In this document: positions 41,160 to 50,166 of the stretch, in pieces
How the letters are laid out: each line of letters starts with the position of its first letter
Position numbering within the stretch: the stretch's first letter is position 1
Assembly (NCBI GenBank): GCA_016932235.1
Contig: JAFGDF010000309.1
Coordinates: 1-50,697 of the forward strand
Direction of reading: 5' to 3'
DNA from: Deltaproteobacteria bacterium
GTDB taxonomy: Bacteria; Desulfobacterota; DSM-4660; Desulfatiglandales; HGW-15
DNA length: 50,697 bases
Translations under genes and position numbers: made by a program
The notes under the pieces: model-generated
Database searches by the model: none
Seen by the model: the letters and a program-made list of their open reading frames with translations, nothing else
Told to the model about the DNA's origin: nothing

Positions 41160-42692
41160 ATGACTTCTATCCCAGACGGTAAAGTATATCTGGTCGGTGC
41201 CGGGCCGGGTGATCCGGGGCTCTTGACATTAAAGGCTAAAGAATGCCTGGAAAGCGCTGATGTCATAGTGTATGACTATCTCATCAATAAAATATTTCTC
41301 AATTTTTCAGGAGAAAACACAGAATTAATATATGTCGGGAAAAAGGGAGGCGCACATACAGTAACCCAGGACGAGATAAACAGGATCATTATCGATAGGG
41401 CAAAAAGAGGTCTTAAGGTAGTCAGGCTTAAAGGCGGTGATCCTTTTATATTCGGACGCGGGGGGGAAGAGGCACAGGAGCTGAGAAAAGCAGGTGTTAA
41501 ATTTGAAATAGTTCCGGGTATTACCTCGGCTATAGCGGTACCGGCTTATGCGGGGATCCCGTTGACTCATCGTGACTATACATCAACAGTGTCTATTATT
41601 ACTGGCCATGAGGATCCGAAAAAAGATAAAACGGATATTAATTGGGAAAAGCTTGCTACTGCCTCAAATACACTGGTATTCCTTATGGGCATGGCTAATC
41701 TTGACCAAATAGCTATGAACCTTATCAAATATGGAAGATCACCTTCAACTCCCGCAGCAGTTATTCACAGCGGGACGATGGTATCGCAGAAGACCGTTAC
41801 CGGGAGGCTGGATAAAATCGCTTCAATTGCGGAAAATGAGGATATTAAGGCTCCCTCGGTAATCGTTGTCGGTGACGTGGTTAGATTAAGAGAAGAGCTA
41901 AACTGGTTTGAGGAAAAGCCGCTATTCGGGAGACGTATATTAATCACAAGGGCAAGAGAGCAGGCCAGTGAATTTAAAGAACTCCTGGCTGGTATGGGAG
42001 CGGAATGTATTGAATTCCCGACCATAGAAATAATTCCTCCAGTCAGCTGGGAGAAGCTTGATGAGGCGATAGCTTCGCTTGATAGATATCAATGGATTAT
42101 TTTTACAAGTTTTAACGGGGCAAAATATTTTTTTCAAAGGCTGGAGATATCAGGAAGGGATGTTCGTGATCTGAAGGGAATGAAGATCGGAACAATCGGC
42201 CCTAAAACCGCAAAATATTTGATAGATAAGGGGATACGGATCGACCTCATTCCTGATGAGTATCGCGCCGAAGGTATAATTGAATGGTTTAAAAAATATG
42301 AAACAACTGCTCGGACAATACTTTTACCCAGAGCAGCGGGAGCCAGAGAATTGCTGCCCGAAGGCCTTTTAAAAATGGGCATGAATGTGAACGTCGTTGA
42401 GGCCTATCGGACCGTCAAACCGGACGCGAGTCTTGATTCGATAAAAAAGATGCTTGGTAACAAGGAAATTCATTTAATAACCTTTACCAGCTCTTCCACT
42501 GTTAATAATTTTATGGAAATGTTTAAAAATGATCCTGATGATTTGATGAGATGGATTGATGACGTTTCTATCGCCTGTATCGGTCCAATCACGGCGAAGA
42601 CGGCGGAGGCATTCGGATTGAAAGTGAGCCTTGTACCCGCGGATTATACAATTGAAGCCTTAACGGATTTGATTGTCCGTTTTTTTTCTTGA
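41160..42692 (+). CDS. cobA-hemD: Uroporphyrinogen-III C-methyltransferase / uroporphyrinogen-III synthase fusion
   Basis: A 510-residue bifunctional protein. Residues 1-245 are a SAM-dependent SUMT: VYLVGAGPGDPGLLTLKA, LKGGDPFIFGRGGEEA, GIPLTHRDYTSTV. Residues 255-510 are HemD: RILITRAREQASEF, FTSFNGAKYFF, LPRAAGARELLP, FTSSSTVNNF. Together with hemC it leads to precorrin-2, for sirohaem, cobalamin or the alternative haem route, a pattern common in anaerobes. There is no gap after hemC. Confidence 0.95.
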   Translation: MTSIPDGKVYLVGAGPGDPGLLTLKAKECLESADVIVYDYLINKIFLNFSGENTELIYVGKKGGAHTVTQDEINRIIIDRAKRGLKVVRLKGGDPFIFGRGGEEAQELRKAGVKFEIVPGITSAIAVPAYAGIPLTHRDYTSTVSIITGHEDPKKDKTDINWEKLATASNTLVFLMGMANLDQIAMNLIKYGRSPSTPAAVIHSGTMVSQKTVTGRLDKIASIAENEDIKAPSVIVVGDVVRLREELNWFEEKPLFGRRILITRAREQASEFKELLAGMGAECIEFPTIEIIPPVSWEKLDEAIASLDRYQWIIFTSFNGAKYFFQRLEISGRDVRDLKGMKIGTIGPKTAKYLIDKGIRIDLIPDEYRAEGIIEWFKKYETTARTILLPRAAGARELLPEGLLKMGMNVNVVEAYRTVKPDASLDSIKKMLGNKEIHLITFTSSSTVNNFMEMFKNDPDDLMRWIDDVSIACIGPITAKTAEAFGLKVSLVPADYTIEALTDLIVRFFS

Positions 42693-42781
42693 TTTGATCT
42701 CACGGAGTAAAAAAATCCTGGCAGGAATTAAAATATATTTATTATCTGAATCATCAGACTAAATTTAGGGGGAGATATAAA

Positions 42782-43549
42782 ATGGCGGATGTGATAGATT
42801 TCAATATATATGGCGATGATATGCAGATTGTTGAAGTCTCTCTGGATCCTGGTGAAGGAGTACTGGCCGAAGCGGGCGCCATGATGTATATGGGTGAAGG
42901 GATTGAGATGCAGACATCCACCGGAGGAGGTATTTTCAAGGGGTTCAAAAGGATCATTACAGGGGAGAGCTTTTTTATAACCACCTTCCTTTTTAATGGA
43001 AAAGGAAAGGGTCATGTGGCATTTGGCGCACCTTACCCTGGAAAAATAATTCCTCTGGACCTTGACAAACTGGGAGGTCAATTTCTTTGTCAAAAGGATG
43101 CCTTTTTATGCGCTGCCCAGGGTATTGAGATAGAGATCGCATTGACGAAGAAGATCGGAGCCGGACTTTTTGGGGGGGAAGGATTTATCCTTCAGCGTCT
43201 TGAAGGGGACGGGATGGCCTTTGTCCATGCGGGGGGAACTATAATAAAAAAAGAGCTTCAGGCTGGTGAAAAAATAAGAGTGGATACAGGATGTATTGTT
43301 GCCTTTTCACCGCTAGTTGAATATGATATCCAGTTTATAGGCGGATTTAAGAATGCGCTTTTTGGCGGGGAGGGTATATTTCTGGCAGGCTTAACCGGGC
43401 CAGGAACCATATACCTCCAGAGTCTGCCATTTTCGCGCCTGGCTGACAGAATCTTCGCCGCATTACGTTTTCAGCAGAAGGGTGAACAAAAAGGAATCGC
43501 AGGGCTGGGGGGTGGTCTCCTGGGAGGTCTGCTTGGCGGGGACAAATAG
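42782..43549 (+). CDS. AIM24/TIGR00266-family protein
   Basis: A 255-residue beta-rich protein matching the TIGR00266/AIM24 family: DDMQIVEVSLDPGEGVLAEA, GAMMYMGEGIEMQT, GEGFILQRLEGDGMAFVHAG. The end is Gly-Leu rich (GLGGGLLGGLLGGDK), as in many members. The family forms a tryptophan-RNA-binding-protein-like fold of unknown role; yeast Aim24 is mitochondrial. GGGGGAG precedes the ATG. Confidence 0.9.
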   Translation: MADVIDFNIYGDDMQIVEVSLDPGEGVLAEAGAMMYMGEGIEMQTSTGGGIFKGFKRIITGESFFITTFLFNGKGKGHVAFGAPYPGKIIPLDLDKLGGQFLCQKDAFLCAAQGIEIEIALTKKIGAGLFGGEGFILQRLEGDGMAFVHAGGTIIKKELQAGEKIRVDTGCIVAFSPLVEYDIQFIGGFKNALFGGEGIFLAGLTGPGTIYLQSLPFSRLADRIFAALRFQQKGEQKGIAGLGGGLLGGLLGGDK

Positions 43550-43591
43550 TTATGTTTTGTAAATCCATTGTTCCAGTGAATTATATAGAAT

Positions 43592-43619
43592 TTGCATGTC
43601 GTTAAACTCTAATTAGAAT
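43592..43619 (+). promoter_or_regulatory. Candidate promoter of the tol-pal operon
   Basis: TTGCAT (43592-43597), a 16-bp spacer and TAGAAT (43614-43619) lie about 60 bp before tolQ. A GGGCCTTTT/AAAAGCCC stem lies just downstream at about 43634-43653. Confidence 0.4.
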
Positions 43620-43680
43620 CTAAATCATAATTATGGGCCTTTTTGGAAAAGCCCGACAGACTCATAGAAGGAATATCCAA

Positions 43681-44469
43681 ATGACAAGTCTTTCACTAAC
43701 ACCTATTGTTATCCTGACGGCCAATATTTCACTTGGAGACGCATTTAGCAATGACATCGTTCAGATGTTTATCCATGCCGGTCTCGTGGTGAAGATCGTA
43801 TTGACTATTCTTATCATCTTTTCAATTATCTCATGGGCCATCATCTTCACGAAATGGAGGCTTTTCAGGAGGGCTGAACAGGAAACAGACTATTTTCTCG
43901 ATCTCTTCTGGGAAAATACCGAATTCGCTAAGATTTTTAGAGAATCTAATGAACTGCTCCATAGTCCGGTTGCCAATATCTTCAAATCAGGATACTTGGA
44001 ATTCACACGTTTTAAAAAGATGCAGGGCCAGACATCCGCACAGGAAGGAGGCACGGGTATTAACAACATTTCGGAATATGTTGAAAGATCTCTAAGAAAA
44101 ACGGCGATGTATCAGAGTGGAAGGCTGGAGAAGGCGTTGTCATTTTTGGCTACAACAGGAAATGCGACACCGTTCATTGGCCTTTTCGGCACTGTGTGGG
44201 GGATTATGGAATCATTTCGAGGGATTGGGATGAAAGGTTCGGCAAGTCTTGCGGTCGTGGCTCCCGGCATATCTGAGGCGCTGATAGCGACGGCAGCGGG
44301 ATTGGCTGCGGCCATACCGGCTGTTATAGCCTTTAATTATTTCAACAGTAAAGTAAATGAATTAAAGGCGGAGATGGACACCTTCATGGCTGATTTTATG
44401 GGGATGGTTGAAAGACAGGCAATTAAAAAATACTTGACCAGGAAGAAAGATCAGCACGATATCGAATAG
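43681..44469 (+). CDS. tolQ: TolQ-type proton channel subunit
   Basis: A 262-residue MotA/TolQ/ExbB protein with three membrane segments. The first is near 30-55 (VVKIVLTILIIFSIISWAII); the second and third frame the conserved TPFIGLFGTVWGIMESF and EALIATAAGLAAAIPAVIAF, which line the proton path with TolR. GAAGGA places the start at 43681; an in-frame ATG at 43633 lacks a ribosome binding site. It is the first gene of tolQRAB-pal-cpoB. Confidence 0.93.
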   Translation: MTSLSLTPIVILTANISLGDAFSNDIVQMFIHAGLVVKIVLTILIIFSIISWAIIFTKWRLFRRAEQETDYFLDLFWENTEFAKIFRESNELLHSPVANIFKSGYLEFTRFKKMQGQTSAQEGGTGINNISEYVERSLRKTAMYQSGRLEKALSFLATTGNATPFIGLFGTVWGIMESFRGIGMKGSASLAVVAPGISEALIATAAGLAAAIPAVIAFNYFNSKVNELKAEMDTFMADFMGMVERQAIKKYLTRKKDQHDIE

Positions 44470-44511
44470 ATAAAGATGCGGTGGAACACTCGCTGAGGAG
44501 GCGGGAAGTCA

Positions 44512-44916
44512 ATGATGAACAACAGTGGCAAACAAAAGTTCATGTCCGAAATAAATGTCACCCCTTTTGTGGATGTGATGCTGGTATTGTTAATCATCTT
44601 TATGGTCACTGCCCCAATGATGATGGAGGGAGTTGAAGTAAACCTGCCGCAGACAACAACCAAGAGTATCAAGACACCCGAAGATCCACTTATCCTGACG
44701 GTTGCGGAGAATGGTGAGATTACGCTTGAAAAACATCAAATAGCCCTCGATGACCTTGAAAACAAGCTTAAATCAATACTCAAGTATCGCCGAGATAAAG
44801 AGATCCTGCTCAAGGCTGATAGAAACCTGCAGTATGGATATGTGGTGAAAGTAATTGCAGGGGTAAAAAGGGCCGGCATCGATAAACTTGGTATGATAAC
44901 GGAACCAACTGAGTGA
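44512..44916 (+). CDS. tolR: TolR/ExbD biopolymer transport protein
   Basis: A 134-residue protein with one membrane helix (about 20-40) carrying the essential Asp21 in TPFVDVMLVLLIIFM. The periplasmic part ends with the D3-type fold (LKADRNLQYGYVVKVIAGVK). Together with TolQ it uses the proton gradient to energise TolA. GAGGAGGCGGGAAG precedes the double ATG. Confidence 0.95.
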   Translation: MMNNSGKQKFMSEINVTPFVDVMLVLLIIFMVTAPMMMEGVEVNLPQTTTKSIKTPEDPLILTVAENGEITLEKHQIALDDLENKLKSILKYRRDKEILLKADRNLQYGYVVKVIAGVKRAGIDKLGMITEPTE

Positions 44917-44932
44917 TATTTGGCAGGTCACA

Positions 44933-45757
44933 ATGTACAATGATAGAGGCTTAACGGGCAACGGCTGGGGTTCTATGACGGTATTATCCGTATTGTTTCA
45001 CCTGGGCGTTATGCTTTTAATCCTTTTCGTGCCGGAATCCATGCCGGGCGGTATGCCTGGAAGAAACATAAACGGCATTGTTTATGAAGTTGACCTTGTC
45101 GAAATGCCTTCGCTCGGAAGTCAGGGAAAATCGGGCGGCGTTGCTGCTGTGGCTACTGATGATGGCAGTGCTAAGACTATTGTCCAAGAACCAGCCCAGA
45201 CTAAACGGATAGCGGTTGAAAAGGTGGAAGAGAAACCGCTGGTAATAGCGAAACGGACGATTGAGAGAAAGGATCTTATGGTGAAGAAGCCAGATCTTTC
45301 TCCTGGCCAGCTTATCGATAAGGCGATTTCAAAAATAGAGGAGAAAGTCCAGGCAGGCGGCAGTAGCCATCTGGATAAAGCCATTTCCAATATTGAAAAA
45401 GGGACCGGGGGCTCTTCCGGTTCAGCCCGTCCTGGAGGCGGTGGGGGAGGGGCAGCAAGCGGGATAATGACAAGAATATATCAGATGGAGATAGAAAACC
45501 GTATAAAAAGCAACTGGTCTTATCCTGTCGCGGCAGGCAATAGGAGAGATCTTGAAGCATTGGTAATTTTAAGGGTGAAGAGCGACGGCACCATCGTAGA
45601 TTCAAGGTTTAAAAAAACCTCATCTGACAGTGTTTTTGACCAATCTGTTATGAAGGCCATCGAGAGATCCGATCCGCTGCCGCCTTTTCCCGAAGGTTAT
45701 AGAAGGAGTTATGATGAAATTGAGATTAATTTCAATCTTAAGGATCTGGAAAAATAA
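44933..45757 (+). CDS. tolA: TolA/TonB-type energy-transducing protein
   Basis: A 274-residue protein with an N-terminal anchor (about 15-35, TVLSVLFHLGVMLLILFVPE) that holds the S-H-L-type motif contacting TolQ. A long charged and Gly-rich linker follows (about 60-180). The TonB/TolA C-terminal domain reads IENRIKSNWSYPV, LRVKSDGTIVDSRF and PPFPEGYRR. The linker is much shorter than in E. coli TolA. Its end overlaps tolB by 47 bp. Confidence 0.9.
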   Translation: MYNDRGLTGNGWGSMTVLSVLFHLGVMLLILFVPESMPGGMPGRNINGIVYEVDLVEMPSLGSQGKSGGVAAVATDDGSAKTIVQEPAQTKRIAVEKVEEKPLVIAKRTIERKDLMVKKPDLSPGQLIDKAISKIEEKVQAGGSSHLDKAISNIEKGTGGSSGSARPGGGGGGAASGIMTRIYQMEIENRIKSNWSYPVAAGNRRDLEALVILRVKSDGTIVDSRFKKTSSDSVFDQSVMKAIERSDPLPPFPEGYRRSYDEIEINFNLKDLEK

Positions 45758-47054
45758 CATTTATATCTTATTGATAGGATTGCTGTTTTTTATTCCGTCT
45801 TTTACAGCTTCCAAGGGCTATGCGAGGATCTATATTGATATCAGCGCTCCGTCAATACAGAAGATAAATATAGCCGTACCGGATTTTAAAAATTTTTCCG
45901 GCGAGCAGGAGAATCCTGATCTCGCAGTAAAGATGCCGGAGGTTATTAACAATGATCTTGATCTCAGCGGTTACTTTACACCAATGGAGAAAGGGGCGTT
46001 TCTGGATCAAGACGGCCCAGGATTGACATCTGACAATATTCGTTTTCAAAACTGGGTCATAATCGGGGCAGAGCTCCTTCTAAAGGGAGGATATACCTGT
46101 ATAGGCAGAAATGTTGAAGTCGAGATAAGGCTTTATGATCTTTTCTGGGGTCGCCAGATCCTAGGAAAAAAGTTCTTGGGAAAAGTCGAGGAATATAGAT
46201 ATCTGATGCATCGAGTCGGGAATGAAATTATCATGGCGCTGACAGGACAGCAGGGAGTCTTCCTTACAAGCATTGTTTTTGTGGGCTCATCAAATGCACA
46301 TAAGGAAATATATATATCTGATTTTGATGGATACAATGTCAAAGAGATAACCTCTGACAGGAGTATCGCATTGTTGCCTGCCTGGTCTCCTCAGGGTGAC
46401 AGAATCGCGTATAATTCTTATAAGGAAGATGAATCGATGCTCTATTTATGGGATTTATCCAAAAGAAAGGGAAGAAAAATCTCGGGCAGAAGCGGACTGA
46501 ATACAGGGGCATGCTGGTTCAAGGATGGCGAAAGAATCGCCGTCACATTAAGCTATGAAGGGAATCCCGATATTTATTCAATCGATTTAAATGGAAAAGT
46601 ACTTGATAAACTCGTAAGTCACTGGGGTATTGATGTCTCCCCGGAGATCTCTCCTGATGGGAGAATGCTGGCTTTCGTATCCAACCGATCAGGCTCTCCG
46701 CAGATATATAAAAAGGATTTGAGTCTTGATACAGAGGAAAGATTAACATTTGAAGGTAAATATAACACATCACCAGCCTGGTCCATTACCGATAAAATAG
46801 CCTTTTCACAAATGGACGGCGGTCAGATTGATATATTTACGGTAGATTCCGATGGGAGCAATCTTAAAAGGTTGACAGAAAACCAGGGGAACAATGAAGA
46901 TCCCTGCTGGTCCCCGGATGGAAGATATATTGTCTTTAGCTCAAACAGGACAGGCCGATATCAGCTGTATTTAATGAATGCTAACGGCCAGAATCAACGC
47001 AGGATTACCTTTATGGAAGGGGATCAGACAGCTCCTAACTGGTCTCCGTATTAG
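45711..47054 (+). CDS. tolB: Tol-Pal system beta-propeller protein TolB
   Basis: A 447-residue periplasmic protein. Signal sequence at about 15-38; the N-terminal TolB domain (KINIAVPDFKNFSGEQENPD) contains the TolA box region. A six-bladed propeller follows, with repeats such as LPAWSPQGDRIAYNS, SPEISPDGRMLAFVSNRSG and DPCWSPDGRYIVFSSNRTG. It binds Pal and TolA. AGAAGGAG lies before the tandem ATGs inside tolA. The 270 bp after it is AT-rich and holds no gene. Confidence 0.95.
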   Translation: MMKLRLISILRIWKNNIYILLIGLLFFIPSFTASKGYARIYIDISAPSIQKINIAVPDFKNFSGEQENPDLAVKMPEVINNDLDLSGYFTPMEKGAFLDQDGPGLTSDNIRFQNWVIIGAELLLKGGYTCIGRNVEVEIRLYDLFWGRQILGKKFLGKVEEYRYLMHRVGNEIIMALTGQQGVFLTSIVFVGSSNAHKEIYISDFDGYNVKEITSDRSIALLPAWSPQGDRIAYNSYKEDESMLYLWDLSKRKGRKISGRSGLNTGACWFKDGERIAVTLSYEGNPDIYSIDLNGKVLDKLVSHWGIDVSPEISPDGRMLAFVSNRSGSPQIYKKDLSLDTEERLTFEGKYNTSPAWSITDKIAFSQMDGGQIDIFTVDSDGSNLKRLTENQGNNEDPCWSPDGRYIVFSSNRTGRYQLYLMNANGQNQRRITFMEGDQTAPNWSPY

Positions 47055-47327
47055 TGATGGATTCCATCCACCATTGCATGAGGATACGGGTGACACCGAA
47101 AAATCCCATTTTTTTATAAATATTGGTGGTAAAACGGTTTTATTATAGGTATAATATTATGAATGCATTTATATAAGGAGAAGATGACTTTAAGGGTAAA
47201 AAAAGCTTTAAAATATCTAAAATACTTGAAATATTAATATTTGAATGTTAAAAATACACATACGCAAACATCCAGAAGAATTTTTGATTTTTAAAAGATA
47301 ATTTTATCAATCAGGAGGAAAAAGAGC

Positions 47328-47873
47328 ATGATGAAAAAAATGATGACTGTAATTTTAGTGGTGGCCTTTACATGCGCAGCGATTTTTATGCTGGCTTCAT
47401 GTGCAAAGAAGCAGATTGGAATGGAACAGGCCGTAACCCCTGCTCAAGCCGCTCCAACACGACCGGCCCCGGCAGCAAAGGAGCCGGCAGCAAAGGAGCC
47501 GGCACCGCAAAGAACCGGACTTGAAAATGAGATCAGGGCTTTTGAATCGGAGCATATTTATTTCGATTTTGACAAGTCTGAACTGAAACCTGAAGCGCGA
47601 GCGATCCTGACAAAGAAGGCAGAATGGCTTCGTGCGAATCCGGGTTTTTCTGTTCGGATAGAAGGGCATTGCGATGAAAGGGGTACGAATGAGTATAACC
47701 TGGCCCTTGGAGAGCGGAGAGCGGATGCGGCATGGAAATTTCTAAACGCCCTTGGTGTATCCAGTAACAGGATGACAACCGTAAGCTATGGTGAGGAGAG
47801 ACCTGCCGTAGCGGGCCATAATGAAGCCGCATGGTCGAAAAACAGGCGGGATCAGTTTAAGCTGATTAAATAA
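47328..47873 (+). CDS. pal: Peptidoglycan-associated lipoprotein
   Basis: A 181-residue outer-membrane lipoprotein. The lipobox LASC places the lipidated Cys at 25. A Pro-Ala-rich linker with AAKEPAAKEPA repeats follows, then an OmpA-like domain (IYFDFDKSELKPEARAILTK, IEGHCDERGTNEYNLALGERR) that binds diaminopimelate in peptidoglycan. It has its own ribosome binding site (AGGAGG) after a long AT-rich gap in which TATAAT at about 47150 could be part of a promoter. Confidence 0.96.
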   Translation: MMKKMMTVILVVAFTCAAIFMLASCAKKQIGMEQAVTPAQAAPTRPAPAAKEPAAKEPAPQRTGLENEIRAFESEHIYFDFDKSELKPEARAILTKKAEWLRANPGFSVRIEGHCDERGTNEYNLALGERRADAAWKFLNALGVSSNRMTTVSYGEERPAVAGHNEAAWSKNRRDQFKLIK

Positions 47874-47911
47874 TTCAAGTCTTCGCCTTTTAGATTATTG
47901 CTATTTTACAC

Positions 47912-47957
47912 ACTGGGGATCCCGTCAATTCTCATGCGGTAACTGAATCCCCAGTGG
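47912..47957 (+). terminator. Hairpin after pal
   Basis: CACTGGGGAT (47912-47921) and ATCCCCAGTG (47948-47957) form a perfect 10-bp stem with a 26-base loop. Without a T tract, it is more likely a stabilising or partial termination structure between pal and cpoB. Confidence 0.45.
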
Positions 47958-48091
47958 TGATAAAACAACTCAAATAACTTATGATTAAAAAGTTAGGGGA
48001 AAGGAGTATGCAAATTTTTCCCTTGTAGGTTTAAGAGGGAATGAATTGAGAGACTCTTTTCGCAATAATCAAATATACATCTTTTTAACTG

Positions 48092-48964
48092 ATGAAAATC
48101 ATGGAAAATAAAAAATATAGGATATGTATTAATTGTGCTAAATGTATTATCATTTTTTTAGTCATTTTTTCTTTTTCATGCGTTTATGATAAAGAGTTTA
48201 CATACCTCAATGACCAGATTATTAACTTGAATAAAAGAGTTACAGAGCTTGAGGGAACTGTCAATGCCGGGATGAAAGAGACACTTCAGGCGGTCAACTC
48301 TAATCAGACCCAGACCAGGATAGAACTCGATCAGCTGAAAGATGATATTAAGGAGATATCGGGACGTGTTGAAGATAACGAGCATTTACTCAGGCGCACT
48401 GTTGAAAAGGATCTGGGTGCCCAGGATGCTTCTAAGGCTGATCTCAGAAATCTTGCACCGAGGTTACAAGAGCTTGAGAGGGCTGTAAATCGTCATAGTG
48501 AGTATCTCCATCTGGAACCCCTGAAGAAGCTGGATTATGAGGCTGATGAAGGGCAACCAGTTATAGGTAAAGCCACTGAAGAGCCGAAAACAAGTGAAAT
48601 CGAACGATATGATTTTGCTCTTGCCCTTTATAAGGATGAAAAGTTTGAATCGGCTATTGATGGGTTTAAACGATTTGTGGATGAATTTCCTAAATCAGAT
48701 CTGGCAGATAATGCCCAGTTTTGGATTGGGGAATGTTTTATGGCGCTTAAGCAGTACGAACAGGCAATCTTGGCTTATCAGGAGGTGATTAAAAAATACC
48801 CCAAAGAAAATAAGGTCCCGAATGCGATGCTAAGGCAAGCTATTGCTTTTCTTGAAATTAAGGATGAAACGAGTTCAAAACTTCTACTAAAAAAATTGAT
48901 AAAAGAACATCCCAAATCCAGCGAGGCCGAGATAGCCAAGACAAAATTGAAACAATTAGAATGA
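48092..48964 (+). CDS. cpoB: Cell-division coordinator CpoB/YbgF-type TPR protein
   Basis: A 290-residue exported protein. The signal peptide ends at FSFSC, so Cys30 may be lipidated, unlike E. coli CpoB. Residues about 40-135 are coiled coil (LNDQIINLNKRVTELEGTVN), and the C-terminal 120 residues are three TPRs (YDFALALYKDEKFESAIDGF, AQFWIGECFMALKQYEQAIL). CpoB links Tol-Pal with peptidoglycan synthesis. Its position after pal is standard. Confidence 0.88.
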   Translation: MKIMENKKYRICINCAKCIIIFLVIFSFSCVYDKEFTYLNDQIINLNKRVTELEGTVNAGMKETLQAVNSNQTQTRIELDQLKDDIKEISGRVEDNEHLLRRTVEKDLGAQDASKADLRNLAPRLQELERAVNRHSEYLHLEPLKKLDYEADEGQPVIGKATEEPKTSEIERYDFALALYKDEKFESAIDGFKRFVDEFPKSDLADNAQFWIGECFMALKQYEQAILAYQEVIKKYPKENKVPNAMLRQAIAFLEIKDETSSKLLLKKLIKEHPKSSEAEIAKTKLKQLE

Positions 48965-49459
48965 TGTCAGGTTATCGCGATGAACTTTATCATGTAATCG
49001 TTGAATCCGGATAATTCATTTTGAATATCCCCGGCGCATCCAGTAGACAGGTTGTATCTGAGGCAGCATTTATAGCCCTCGTATAAAACTCAGCCTTTTT
49101 GTTCAAATCCCATCTCGAATTCCAGCCTAACCCTCCTTTTTTAAGGTTCTTGGATATCCATAATTCATTTGGACTTTGTCCGGCAGTCTGATGGATGAAT
49201 TTAAGAAGCAATTTCATTTTAGACACTTGCGTTAAAAACTTTGCTTTTATCCGTACGCCGATTAAAAGAGAGCCCGCAGGATGGCCTGATGATTAATATA
49301 TCAACAAAATCCGGAGATGACATTACACATTGGAAGAGCATGCTGTGAGACCGTTTTGGACAGTACTGATCACAATCATAACATAGTTTAATTTATGATA
49401 ACCTTATGATGCTGAAGAAAGAATAATAAATAATATTAATAAGATATGATGAGGTGATT
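48965..49459. other. AT-rich gap with a decayed REP hairpin
   Basis: No convincing gene is seen in this 495-bp stretch. AATTCAT (49162-49168) and ATGAATT (49195-49201) flank a GGACTTTGTCCGGCAG core, the fifth member of the CTGTCGGACTTT hairpin family. A 78-codon minus-strand frame at 48990-49226 runs through this repeat and does not look coding. Confidence 0.5.
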
Positions 49460-49576
49460 ATGTGTCCAAAATTGCAATTTTACTTAATTATTCAGAAAAG
49501 AACATGGACAACTATAATAGAAATTAAATATATAAGAATAGGACAATTTTATCTTCTATTTGCTATTTTTTATTGA
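49460..49576 (+). CDS. Possible 38-residue ORF
   Basis: An ATG preceded by GAGGTG opens a 38-codon frame rich in Ile, Tyr and Phe whose stop lies in the palindrome at 49571. There is no similarity I recognise, and in AT-rich DNA such a frame may be chance. It could be a leader or toxin-like hydrophobic peptide. Confidence 0.2.
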   Translation: MCPKLQFYLIIQKRTWTTIIEIKYIRIGQFYLLFAIFY

Positions 49577-49606
49577 CTTAATACCTTTGAAGTATTAAAG
49601 TCAATA
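49571..49606 (+). promoter_or_regulatory. Palindromic promoter/operator of the small HTH gene
   Basis: TATTGACTTAATAC and GTATTAAAGTCAATA are inverted repeats differing by one inserted base. TTGACT (49573-49578), a 17-bp spacer and TAAAGT (49596-49601) are embedded in them. A DNA-binding protein at this site would block RNA polymerase, and the following HTH gene is the obvious candidate. Confidence 0.55.
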
Positions 49607-49659
49607 ATATGCATTTTAGCAACTAAGAGAGGAATTTTGAAAAGATTGAGGGGTAGATT

Positions 49660-49830
49660 ATGCCACAGATAATGACTACTAAAGAATTAGCAAAATACCT
49701 GAAGCTTCATGAAATTACCATTTGTAAATACGCTTCAGAGGGTAAGATTCCCGCGATTAGGATTGGTCGTGTATGGAGATTTGATAAGGAAGCCATTGAT
49801 AAATGGATTAGCGGTGGTCCAAGTAAATAA
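49660..49830 (+). CDS. Excisionase-family (HTH_17) small DNA-binding protein
   Basis: A 56-residue protein starting MPQIMTTKELAKYLKLHEIT. The pattern TTKELAKYLK, then KYASEGKIPAIRIGRVWRFD and KEAIDKWIS, is the winged-helix HTH_17 (excisionase/MerR-like) fold. GAGGGG lies six bases upstream. Such proteins bind DNA as phage excisionases, TA regulators or small transcription factors. It is followed after 14 bp by a 67-codon gene and is preceded by a palindromic promoter. No integrase is in view. Confidence 0.85.
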   Translation: MPQIMTTKELAKYLKLHEITICKYASEGKIPAIRIGRVWRFDKEAIDKWISGGPSK

Positions 49831-49844
49831 CGCGCGGTTTTAGA

Positions 49845-50048
49845 ATGAATGATAATGAGGACATTGATCTTGCGCTATATGACAGAACAGGCGCTTTGCT
49901 TATGCTGAACAAGGAAGAAAGGAAGCTTTTAAGGGAACTTCTTTCTATGACGTTAAAGTCGAAAAACGCAAGAGATTGGATTGAAAAAAAACTTGGGAAA
50001 GATTATGTAAGCGTAGGCGAGAAACTATTAAAAACTATGGGGGGGTAG
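49845..50048 (+). CDS. Small hypothetical protein in operon with the HTH gene
   Basis: A 67-residue acidic-to-neutral helical protein (LNKEERKLLRELLSMTLKSK, then WIEKKLGKDYVSVGEKLLKT). I recognise no family. Its closeness to the HTH gene suggests co-transcription. No strong ribosome binding site precedes its ATG. The following 118 bp to the DUF1343 gene end show nothing recognisable. Confidence 0.5.
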   Translation: MNDNEDIDLALYDRTGALLMLNKEERKLLRELLSMTLKSKNARDWIEKKLGKDYVSVGEKLLKTMGG

Positions 50049-50166
50049 TCAACTGCAATAATTGAATATACCTGAGTCAAGACTTGTTGGCGAGGAGTTC
50101 GACTGAGGCTCATTCGAAGCCCTCAAGCCGAGTGTCGCGGCAGGGAATCATCCAAATATGTACCTG

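Noticed and set aside
48990..49226. 78-codon minus-strand frame
   Set aside because: It runs through a decayed REP hairpin, has no recognisable motif and an irregular composition, so it is probably not coding.
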